Positions 1 through 6,540 of a DNA stretch of 11,821 nt are shown here, piece after piece. The translations under genes were made by a program, and so were the position numbers. The stretch is taken from positions 1 through 11,821 of the forward strand of contig USAX01000056.1 in assembly GCA_900552705.1 (NCBI GenBank). The letters are read 5' to 3'. Each line of letters opens with the position of its first letter. Within the stretch, counting starts at the first letter, position 1. A model generated the notes under the pieces. It ran no database searches. It saw only the letters and a program-made list of their open reading frames with translations, and was not told the DNA's origin. Source of the DNA: an uncultured Collinsella sp. (GTDB lineage Bacteria > Actinomycetota > Coriobacteriia > Coriobacteriales > Coriobacteriaceae).

Positions 1-240
1 GCCCGGCGGGCGTGGGCGGCCTCGTCCCCTCCGGTGAGCGGCGGCACGCCGCCCCCGGCCCCCTTCTCCCCCTTCTTTCCCGGGGCGCCCCTCCCGCCGA
101 CGAAGGGGCCGTGTCTCCCCCCCCCTTTGTGGCCTGCCGGGGACAACCCCTTTTTTTTTTTGCGGCTTAAGGGGTGGTGGCAATTCTGCGACAAAAAGCC
201 CCAGCGGGGGGGGGCGTCGGCCCAAGGGGGGTTTGGGGGC
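1..240. other. Homopolymer-rich edge sequence, no gene supported
   Basis: No credible gene is visible here. The stretch is extremely C-rich up to about position 150 and G-rich from about 200. It contains runs of 9 C (117-125), 11 T (151-161) and 9 G (206-214), which nothing else in the window resembles. This looks like a low-quality contig end or collapsed repeat rather than normal coding or intergenic DNA. On the minus strand, a CCCC-GCT-GGGG hairpin followed by TTTTT (193-209) could be a terminator if the bases are right, but the homopolymers make that unsafe. Confidence 0.55.
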
Positions 241-271
241 TTCGTCCGGCAGGACGCGCCGCCGCAGTTTG

Positions 272-335
272 TGATCCCTTTTCCTCCGTCCCCTTCGGAT
301 TACGTGATCCCTTGGGGACGGAGGAAAAGGGATCA
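272..335. repeat. REP-like palindrome with 22-bp perfect arms
   Basis: The left arm at 272-293 and the right arm at 314-335 are perfect reverse complements over 22 bp, separated by a 20-base loop. The loop ends with a second copy of the first nine arm bases (TGATCCCTT at 305-313, also at 272-280). The right arm can therefore pair either with the full left arm or with this closer copy, giving a 9-bp stem and 13-base loop. The right arm begins with GGGGACGG, and TTGGGGACG at 312-320 recurs in the palindrome near 9530. Position between genes, size and symmetry fit REP/BIME-type elements mobilised by RAYT (TnpA-REP) enzymes. That assignment is an inference, as no such gene lies in the window. Confidence 0.8.
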
Positions 336-344
336 TTTCGTAGA

Positions 345-410
345 CCCGTGGCTGCCCTGGAAACCGAATGACGGTACGAGCATCCATTCGGCTTCCAGGG
401 CAGCCACGGG
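345..410. repeat. Long palindrome, 26-bp arms with one mismatch
   Basis: Positions 345-362 pair perfectly with 393-410 (18 bp, beginning CCCGTGGCTG). After one A/C mismatch (363 against 392), 364-370 pairs with 385-391, leaving a 14-base loop. It lies 34 bases beyond the stop codon of the MFS gene and only 9 bases from the preceding palindrome. It could stop transcription or protect the 3' end of the MFS/M20 transcript, but no U-tract follows on the minus strand, so it is not a classical intrinsic terminator. It may instead be another intergenic repeat. The symmetry is certain; the role is not. Confidence 0.8.
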
Positions 411-443
411 CAGAACAGACAAACAGGAATAGGCGGCGACCCG

Positions 444-1748
444 CTACTCCCCCGCCACGCTTGCGCGCAGCTTGGCGGCGATGGGCTCGGATGCCAGCAG
501 GAACACGAGCATGACCACGGAGCACGCCAGGCACACGATCCAGGTGCTCGCAAAGGAGCCCGTGGCATCGAACAGCACGCCCGAGACGATAGCGCCCACG
601 GTGCCGCCGACCATCTCGAGCGAGGTAATGGTGCCCGTGACCTTACCGAGGTCGGCCATGCCAAACTGCTTGGACGCGGCGATTGTAGGCGTGATGGTGC
701 CCATGCACGTTCCAACACCAAAGCTCACAGCAGCGACAATAGGACCGAGGTCCGTCGTCGGGAAACACAGCGCCACGCAGGCGATAATGCACGCAACGGA
801 GCCAAGGATATTGCCAAAGCGCAGGCCAAAGCGGTCATAGATCGCACCGAGCGAAATCTTGGCGATAACGACGGTAACCATGTAGGCCGAAAGCACGGTG
901 CCTGCCCACATGGGGTCGTGGCCGCCCGTGACGATCTTGGCACCGTTGACGGTAACACTCGTCATGTTGGTAACCTGGTTGGGCAGGATGGCGCCATTGA
1001 CCAAGCCCATAAAGAGGAAGGCGACGACGAGCAGCCAAAATGCCGGGCTCTTCTTGATACGAGACCAGCCGACGCTAACCTCGGGGGCTGCCTTCTCGTT
1101 CTTATCACCCGTGGCAGAAGCAGACGGGTCGCCTGGATTCTCGCCGAGCGGCTTAAGACCGATCTCGGAAGGCTTGGTGCGGAAGGAATAGGCCGTGATG
1201 GGCAGCGCCGCCACCATGCAGATAGCCGCGAGCACCAGGAAGGCGGAACGCCAGCCAACGCTCACGATGAGCGAGCTCACGATGGGAGACAGAATAGCGC
1301 CGCCAAAGCCCGAGCCCGAAAGTGCGATGGAGATGGCAAGGCCTCGCTTGGCCGTAAACCAGTTGGCGGTCACCAGGCTGATGAGCAGGCGGGTCGAGGC
1401 GACGGCAAAGCAGCCCGAGACGGCAAAGAGCACGTAGACCTGCCACAGCTCACCGACAAAGCTCATACCGGCAAGAACGGCAGAGGTGGCGATTACAGTG
1501 AGGGAGCCCAAAACGCGGCCGCTTACTTTATCGGCGACATGGCCAATGACAAGCGAGCCGATAACGCTCACCACGGTGGAGATGGCGTTGGAGATGTTGT
1601 ACTGCGCAAGCGTGATGCCCAGGTCGCTTACGATGAGCGGCTGAAACAGGCTCATGCAGTTAACGAAAATCGTGTAGCACGTGGCCATGATCACAAAGCC
1701 GGAGGCCACCACGAGCCAGCCGGGGAAAAATTTACGTTGCTGGGACAT
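444..1748 (-). CDS. MFS transporter, OFA (oxalate/formate antiporter)-like
   Basis: A 434-residue, 12-helix major facilitator protein of normal family length, acting in the cytoplasmic membrane. The MFS motif A is seen twice, between helices 2 and 3 (residues 69-78, GHVADKVSGR) and in the second half (301-310, GAIYDRFGLR). Residues 130-151 hold the WF-x-x-KRGLA-x-x-I...GSGFGG pattern typical of OFA/monocarboxylate-like carriers. The central hydrophilic loop (about 189-236) starts with a KPSEIGLKP segment, also common in that group, and carries an acidic, Ala/Ser-rich stretch. The start ATG follows AAGGAG by 6 bases. Only 3 bases separate it from the upstream amidohydrolase stop, so the two are surely co-transcribed and probably translationally coupled. 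The pairing suggests import of the amide substrate or export of a product such as a carboxylate. Substrate and direction cannot be read from the sequence. Confidence 0.88.
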   Translation of the reverse strand: MSQQRKFFPGWLVVASGFVIMATCYTIFVNCMSLFQPLIVSDLGITLAQYNISNAISTVVSVIGSLVIGHVADKVSGRVLGSLTVIATSAVLAGMSFVGELWQVYVLFAVSGCFAVASTRLLISLVTANWFTAKRGLAISIALSGSGFGGAILSPIVSSLIVSVGWRSAFLVLAAICMVAALPITAYSFRTKPSEIGLKPLGENPGDPSASATGDKNEKAAPEVSVGWSRIKKSPAFWLLVVAFLFMGLVNGAILPNQVTNMTSVTVNGAKIVTGGHDPMWAGTVLSAYMVTVVIAKISLGAIYDRFGLRFGNILGSVACIIACVALCFPTTDLGPIVAAVSFGVGTCMGTITPTIAASKQFGMADLGKVTGTITSLEMVGGTVGAIVSGVLFDATGSFASTWIVCLACSVVMLVFLLASEPIAAKLRASVAGE

Positions 1749-1751
1749 GGA

Positions 1752-3050
1752 TTACTCCTTGTGGTCCGCAATGTATCCGAGAGCGACGGCGGCATAAGCC
1801 GCGGCGCCGAGGGGAAGCTCGGCATCGTTAAAGCGCGCCTTGGGATGATGCTGGGCAAAATGCTCGTCCGTATCGGTCACGGCCGCGCCCACCGTAAAGT
1901 ACGCACTTGGGATCTCGCTCGAGATAAGTGCGAAATCCTCGCTCGCCATGGCGTGGAATAGCGGCAGGAAGGCAGCCTTGGGCAGCACCGCGCCCACGTA
2001 GCCAAGCGAGGCCTGGGTCATATCGCTGTCGAGCACGAGCGGCGGAACGTCCGAAAGCGTCTCGATGGTTGCCAGCGTACGATATGTTGCGGCAACGCCG
2101 TTGACGACCTCCGCGATGCGGGTCTTAAGGTGAGCCATGAGCTCGACATCGAAGCCGCGCAACGTTCCCTCGAGCACGCAGGTGTCGGGGATGACGTTGG
2201 CCGCCAAACCGCCAGCGAACTTACCCACGGTAAGCGCGACCTCCTTGGCCGCCGGCACCTCGCGAGAGATAAGCTCCTGAAGCGCCAGGTGCACATGCAC
2301 GCCGGCCGTGATGGGGTCGATGCAAATCTCGGGGCTGGAACCGTGGCCACCCTTGCCCTGCAGCGTGATGCGGAAACCGTACACGCCCGAGAGCGCCGGA
2401 CTCCCATAGAGCACCAGGCCAAGCGGCGACTGGCTATTGACATGCATGGCAAAGGCGGCCTGGGGACGCGGGTTCTGTAGCAGACCGTCGGCGATGGCGG
2501 CGCGGGCACCCTCAAAGGTTTCCTCGCCCGGCTGGAACAGCAACTTAACTGTGGCGTTAGCGTCGACAAGCTCGGACTCGCGGGCCTTGAGCAAACGGGC
2601 CGCGCCGAGCAGCGCCGTCGCATGCATATCGTGGCCACAAGCGTGCATGCAGCCGTTGGTGGAAGCGAAAGGCTCGCCCGATTCCTCGACAACGGGCAGG
2701 GCATCCATGTCGCCGCGAAGCATGATGACCGTACCAGCCTGTTCGTCCGTGCAGACGCCATTGCCCTGGGCCGCGGCGGCACCGGCGCCGACAAGGCCCA
2801 CAACACAGGAACCATCGACGAGCGTGGCAAATGGGATTTCCATCTCGGTCAGGCGCGCTTGAATATACGCAGAGGTCTGCGGGAGGCTATTACCCAGCTC
2901 GGGCATCTGGTGTAAATCGTGTCGCCACACAGCGAGCTCGTCTGCAAAAGCCTGAGCTTCTGCAACGAGACCGTCACCGATAGCGGCCTGCGCCGCTGCG
3001 GTGGCCTTGGGCGCTGATTGCGGTTGAAGATCGGACAGAGCTGGTGCCAT
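1752..3050 (-). CDS. M20D-family amidohydrolase / metallopeptidase
   Basis: A 432-residue metal-dependent amidohydrolase of the M20D type (hippurate hydrolase, IAA-amino acid hydrolase, AbgB relatives), which cleaves an acyl or aryl amide from an amino acid in the cytoplasm. Family metal ligands are recognisable: C138 and H140 in ACGHDMH (137-143), E176/E177 in QPGEE (173-177), H203 in AMHVN and H401/H402 in HHPKARF. RGDMDALP (112-119) and MASEDF (368-373) are also typical. GGHGSSPE (234-241) marks the inserted dimerisation domain. I place the start at the ATG at 3050 because GGAGGG lies 5 bases upstream; the frame stays open for 18 more codons but without an SD. The roughly 35-residue Ala-rich N-terminus has no signal peptide. 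First gene of a unit with the MFS transporter. The natural substrate is unknown; N-acyl amino acids or dipeptide-like amides are the best guess. Confidence 0.9.
   Translation of the reverse strand: MAPALSDLQPQSAPKATAAAQAAIGDGLVAEAQAFADELAVWRHDLHQMPELGNSLPQTSAYIQARLTEMEIPFATLVDGSCVVGLVGAGAAAAQGNGVCTDEQAGTVIMLRGDMDALPVVEESGEPFASTNGCMHACGHDMHATALLGAARLLKARESELVDANATVKLLFQPGEETFEGARAAIADGLLQNPRPQAAFAMHVNSQSPLGLVLYGSPALSGVYGFRITLQGKGGHGSSPEICIDPITAGVHVHLALQELISREVPAAKEVALTVGKFAGGLAANVIPDTCVLEGTLRGFDVELMAHLKTRIAEVVNGVAATYRTLATIETLSDVPPLVLDSDMTQASLGYVGAVLPKAAFLPLFHAMASEDFALISSEIPSAYFTVGAAVTDTDEHFAQHHPKARFNDAELPLGAAAYAAVALGYIADHKE
1755..1760 (-). promoter_or_regulatory. Ribosome binding site of MFS gene inside M20 gene end
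   Basis: The sequence AAGGAG on the minus strand is an optimal SD, 6 bases before the MFS start codon at 1748. The same bases encode the last two residues (Lys-Glu) of the amidohydrolase, whose TAA follows directly. Ribosomes ending the first protein therefore finish on top of the initiation site of the second. This arrangement favours translational coupling and a fixed ratio of enzyme to transporter. Confidence 0.8.
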
Positions 3051-3094
3051 AAATGCCCTCCAGTAACGTTTTTGCAGCAAGCACTGTGATAGCG

Positions 3095-3116
3095 TAAAGT
3101 GCAAGGTACAACTTTA
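3095..3116. promoter_or_regulatory. Possible operator dyad upstream of M20/MFS unit
   Basis: TAAAGT and ACTTTA form 6-bp inverted arms around a 10-base spacer, 45-66 bases upstream of the amidohydrolase start and in the gap where its promoter must lie. The region on the minus strand is AT-rich compared with its surroundings (TTGTAC and TACGCT/TATCAC could be promoter elements), but no -35/-10 pair has standard spacing. A regulator of the MerR or similar type is conceivable. The dyad is short and may be chance. Confidence 0.25.
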
Positions 3117-3128
3117 AGGGCGACGCAT

Positions 3129-3154
3129 AAAAAATGCCGCCCCGAGAGGGCGGC
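3129..3154 (-). terminator. Intrinsic terminator of DMT transporter gene
   Basis: On the minus strand a 7-bp GC stem, GCCGCCC and GGGCGGC with a 5-base loop (TCTCG), is followed by A and then six T (3129-3134). It begins 12 bases after the transporter's stop codon. It separates this transcript from the M20/MFS unit, whose start lies about 80 bases further on. Confidence 0.9.
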
Positions 3155-3166
3155 GCAACAAGTTGT

Positions 3167-4150
3167 TTACAATTGCGGGCGCGGCTTTTTGCGCAAAAAA
3201 TCGAAGTGAGTCTCGCTCAAGATAATCGACAGGAAGATAAGCACGAAGCCGGCGAGCAGGCGCGAGGTGAGCGCCTCCCCCATCAGCAGCACCGAAAACA
3301 ACACGCCCGAAGGCGACTCCATCGAAAGAAGCAGTGAGCCCGTCGAGGCGGGGACATGCGCCAAACCGACGTTTTGGACGAGCAGCGCCACGCATGTGCA
3401 GCCCACCGAGAGGAAAACAGCCACACCGATAAACTCCGGCGTCCATGCAGAGAGGGGCGCCTGAGTCTCGAATAGCAGCGACGTGATTAAACTCAAAACG
3501 CCATTGCCCACAAACATCCAAAACGTAATGACGTTGATGTCCATCTTGCGACCGTACTTGGCAGTCACCGCCATCTGGATGGCGAAGAAGATCGCGCCGC
3601 CCAAGGTAATAACATCGCCGGCATTGAACTCGACGCTATCGAGCGCTACCAGGCCAATACCCGCCAGGCACAACAACGCTGCACCCAGGTTATACCGGGT
3701 AAGCTTTTCACCGCTCAGGACATAGCTTGCAAACGGCACAAGGATGCAATACGTGCCGGTCAAAAAAGCGCTCTTGCCCGCCGTGGTCTGTGCCAGGCCG
3801 ATCGTCTGCAAACCGTAGGCACCCCACATGAGCGCGCCCATGCCAAGCCCGACGATCAGGTTGCGGGCATTGAAATGAGCGATGATGCGCTTATGGAAAA
3901 CTGCAAACATAACCAGTGATGCCGGGAGAAAGCGAACATAGACCAGCTCGAACACCGGAATGGTGTCGAGTGCGTCCTTCATAGTGGTAAAGGAGTAGCC
4001 CCAGATAATCGCCACCGAAAGCAGTAGAACTTTCCAGAACAACGGCGAGCGTGCGCCGGCACCCCGGGGAATACCACCCGCGCCCAAATCCTCACGGGCT
4101 ACAGGGCTATCGGGCATGTTTTCGATTTCGTTGGCAGCGTATTGGGCCAT
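3167..4150 (-). CDS. DMT superfamily transporter with two EamA domains
   Basis: A 327-residue membrane protein with about ten predicted helices in two EamA repeats, the standard size of the drug/metabolite transporter superfamily. The hydrophilic N-terminal 38 residues should be cytoplasmic. Repeat 1 starts near residue 40 and carries the WGYSF motif typical of EamA helix 1. The paired signature ending each repeat is seen as TTAGKSAFLTGTYCILVPF and later as ASTGSLLLSMESPSGVLFSVLLMGE (in two parts of one helix pair). The C-terminus is basic (RKKPRP). The ATG at 4150 is chosen because GAGGA precedes it by 7 bases; a GTG five codons upstream has no SD. It appears monocistronic, between two terminators. 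Members export amino acids, metabolites or drugs, but the substrate here cannot be predicted. Confidence 0.9.
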   Translation of the reverse strand: MAQYAANEIENMPDSPVAREDLGAGGIPRGAGARSPLFWKVLLLSVAIIWGYSFTTMKDALDTIPVFELVYVRFLPASLVMFAVFHKRIIAHFNARNLIVGLGMGALMWGAYGLQTIGLAQTTAGKSAFLTGTYCILVPFASYVLSGEKLTRYNLGAALLCLAGIGLVALDSVEFNAGDVITLGGAIFFAIQMAVTAKYGRKMDINVITFWMFVGNGVLSLITSLLFETQAPLSAWTPEFIGVAVFLSVGCTCVALLVQNVGLAHVPASTGSLLLSMESPSGVLFSVLLMGEALTSRLLAGFVLIFLSIILSETHFDFLRKKPRPQL

Positions 4151-4190
4151 GGAACATCCTCGCACTCAATCTGGGCGTGGTGTCCGCACG

Positions 4191-4219
4191 CGTATGGCTG
4201 CGTGCCGCCTCATGGTCAA
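4191..4219 (-). promoter_or_regulatory. Candidate promoter of DMT transporter gene
   Basis: On the minus strand TTGACC (4214-4219, 5 of 6 matches to the -35 consensus) is followed after 17 bases by CATACG (4191-4196, a weak -10). The -35 box starts in the T-tract of the preceding terminator, so promoter and terminator are packed together. Predicted leader about 35 bases. The -10 box matches the consensus poorly. Confidence 0.35.
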
Positions 4220-4256
4220 ATAAAAACGGAACGCGCCGGACCCCCGGCACGCCCCG
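4218..4256 (-). terminator. Strong intrinsic terminator of the YhgE/Pip operon
   Basis: In RNA from the minus strand, 4244-4256 and 4227-4239 form a 13-bp stem (ten Watson-Crick and three G-U pairs) with a GGGU loop. It is followed by UUUUUAUUU (4218-4226). It lies about 95 bases after the stop codon of the second Pip gene and closes that operon just before the DMT transporter gene. The 95 bases between stop and hairpin hold nothing else I can identify. Confidence 0.9.
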
Positions 4257-4350
4257 CTACTGTAGCAACAACCAGCGTTGCACCGCAATCCAGCCCACTA
4301 AAGCGTCAGCAAAGTGAACCTCGATGTTTTGTCAATGTCACGCTGTTGCA

Positions 4351-6540
4351 CTAAATAAGCTTCGTGCTTTCAAGCTTTTCGATGATCCAGTCGTTGGCCT
4401 TGATGACCGGGCGGCGGAAGACGACGCCCAGGCCCAGCGACGGAATCAGATAGCTCGCCAAGATACCCAGCTCAACCCAGTACTCCATATGGTAGGCGCC
4501 AGCCATGGCGGCGTGCATGGCGTTGATGCCGTGGGTAAACGGCAGGAACGGGTAGATCGCCTGGAACACGGGGCCGGTCATCTCGATGGGGAACGTACCG
4601 CCTGAACCGCCGACCTGCATGACCAACAGCACGACAGCGAGCGCCTTGCCGATATCGCCAAACGAAACCGTGAGCGTGTAGACGATATTGGAGAACACGA
4701 GACTCGCGACCCAGCCCGCCAGCACAAACTGCAGCGGGTTGTCGCATTGGATGCCAAAGAACAGGATGTCGCCCGCGCACACGAGTGTCGCCTGCAGCAG
4801 GGCCAAACCTCCAAAGAACAGGTAGCGGCCCAGGTAGATCTCGTGCAGGCGCACGGGGATGAGCTCGTTGATGAGTTCGTCGTCAACCGACACCTTCATC
4901 ATGGCTGCCAGCACGATCGAGCCGACCCAAAGCGACAGAATCGTGTAGAACGGCGCCATGGCCGAACCGTAGTTGCGGATTGGATAGACCGGCTTGCGAT
5001 CGAGCGCGACGGGACCGGAAAGCGACACGGCCAAACCCTCGGGGTCGTTGCCAATCATCGTCTTGATCGTGGCAAGGTCGTCCGACATCAGGGCGCCATC
5101 GAGCTCGTCCTTAAAGGCGCTGATCTTATCGGACGCTTCACCTAGCTGATCGGAAGCCTTATTGACCAGCGTGGCAGCCTTGGAGAGGCCCTTCGCCAAC
5201 GAGCCGGATGCATCGGTGAGGCCGCTCACGGCACTATCCAGATTGCTCGAAATACCGTTCAGCGAATCCAAAACGCCCGAGATGGTCTTCTTGAGCTCCT
5301 TTGCCTTGACCGAGAACGTGGAGTCGTAATCGATCTTGGCACCCGAGACACCTGCCTTGGCATCGGCGATTGCCTGGTCGGTTTCGGCGCGGACATCGTT
5401 AACCTTTGCCATGCTGTCCGAGAGCGACGTTGCGATGTTCGCCAGCTCCTTGGCATTGTTACGGTACTCCGTCGCGGTTTTGTCAAGCTCAGCAGCCGCG
5501 TCCTCAAGCCCTGCCTTGAGCTTATCGTTACTCACCTGGCCAGCAAGACTGCGGAGCTTATCCGCCGTGGCATCAATCTCGTCGGCACGTGTATTGAGTG
5601 ACGCTGCGCCGTCGTTGAGCTGAGACACCGTCAAATCGACATGCTGGTTCGCGGCGTCAAAGGCCTTTGCGAGCTCGGTGGACACGTTATCGAACGAACC
5701 CGCACTTCCATCAATCGCGGCATCGATGGCATCGCTGGCAGCCTTGAGCGCTTGTTCCGAATCACCGATACCGCTCTCGGCATGCTCCATCAGCTGTTTC
5801 ACCGACTGCTCGGTAGTTCCGGTCTGCTTGAGCAGGCCGCCCGCCGACGTCAGCGAATCGGATGTCGAGCTCAAAATGCCCGCAAGCGAAGTAGCGCTGG
5901 CCTTGATGTCCTGCAGGTCCTGAACCGAGTCGCCAAGCGTCGAGGACAGGTTGGCGATGAAGTTGCTGACCTGTTCGGTACTCATGTAATCGAGCAGGCT
6001 GGACACCGTCTTAAGACCGATCGTCGTGATGGTCTCGGTAAAGGTCTCGTTGACCTGGTTCTGAACAGCACTCGAGCCCTTTTCGGTCACGATCTGGGCG
6101 ATGGCGTTGGCCTTCTGGTTCTCGTAGAACTCGATATCGGCATGCTTCACGTCGGTCGAAAAGAGCGTCATCATGTCGGAGCTAAAGCTCTTGGGGATTA
6201 CGACGGCCGCATAGTAAGCGCCCGACTTAACACCGTCGATAGCCTTATCGCGATCGTTGAGCACAACCCAGTCAAAGTTCTCGTTACCGCGCAACGCGGA
6301 CGTCACGTTTTCGCCCACGTTGACCTCGACGGGAATCAGATCGCTCTCGTAACCCTCATCGGTGTTGACCACGGCGATCTTAAGATTGCCGGTGTTGCCG
6401 TACGGATCCCAGCTGCCGGCGATGTTAAACCACGCGTACAGGCACGGTACGATAATGAGGCCCATCACGACAACCATGCCGATCACGGAGTGAGACACGT
6501 TTTGGACGTCGCGCTTAAACAGATGCAGGATGTTCTTCAT
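4351..6540 (-). CDS. YhgE/Pip-type membrane protein (downstream paralogue)
   Basis: A 729-residue member of the YhgE/Pip (phage infection protein) family, built like an ABC-2-type permease split by a large outer domain. One helix spans residues about 19-40 and is followed by the family N-terminal motif (YAWFN...WDPYGNTGNLKIAVVN, 35-57). Roughly residues 60-510 are extracellular and dominated by Ser/Ala/Leu/Asp-rich helices likely to form coiled coils. The last 200 residues contain the C-terminal membrane domain, with YGSAMAPFYT, GGSGGTFPIEM and PFLPFTHGIN, followed by hydrophobic helices. Relatives include Lactococcus Pip (receptor for phage c2), Bacillus YhgE and the EsaA/YueB proteins of type VII secretion. 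The start codon directly follows the stop of the upstream paralogue; AGGAGG lies 10 bases before it and GAGG 5 bases before. Cellular role unknown; a membrane partner of the larger paralogue is the simplest view. Confidence 0.9.
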   Translation of the reverse strand: MKNILHLFKRDVQNVSHSVIGMVVVMGLIIVPCLYAWFNIAGSWDPYGNTGNLKIAVVNTDEGYESDLIPVEVNVGENVTSALRGNENFDWVVLNDRDKAIDGVKSGAYYAAVVIPKSFSSDMMTLFSTDVKHADIEFYENQKANAIAQIVTEKGSSAVQNQVNETFTETITTIGLKTVSSLLDYMSTEQVSNFIANLSSTLGDSVQDLQDIKASATSLAGILSSTSDSLTSAGGLLKQTGTTEQSVKQLMEHAESGIGDSEQALKAASDAIDAAIDGSAGSFDNVSTELAKAFDAANQHVDLTVSQLNDGAASLNTRADEIDATADKLRSLAGQVSNDKLKAGLEDAAAELDKTATEYRNNAKELANIATSLSDSMAKVNDVRAETDQAIADAKAGVSGAKIDYDSTFSVKAKELKKTISGVLDSLNGISSNLDSAVSGLTDASGSLAKGLSKAATLVNKASDQLGEASDKISAFKDELDGALMSDDLATIKTMIGNDPEGLAVSLSGPVALDRKPVYPIRNYGSAMAPFYTILSLWVGSIVLAAMMKVSVDDELINELIPVRLHEIYLGRYLFFGGLALLQATLVCAGDILFFGIQCDNPLQFVLAGWVASLVFSNIVYTLTVSFGDIGKALAVVLLVMQVGGSGGTFPIEMTGPVFQAIYPFLPFTHGINAMHAAMAGAYHMEYWVELGILASYLIPSLGLGVVFRRPVIKANDWIIEKLESTKLI

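Noticed and set aside
34..721. Open frames on both strands in the first 700 bases
   Set aside because: They run through homopolymers and palindromes; similar peptide strings on both strands arise only from the inverted repeat at 345-410.
918..1961. Plus-strand open frame (347 codons) opposite the MFS and M20 genes
   Set aside because: Composition is polar and repetitive, it crosses the junction of two clear minus-strand genes, and no SD is seen.
4330..4335. Perfect TTGACA on the minus strand after the second Pip gene
   Set aside because: No -10-like sequence occurs at 16-18 bases, and a strong terminator follows before the next gene.
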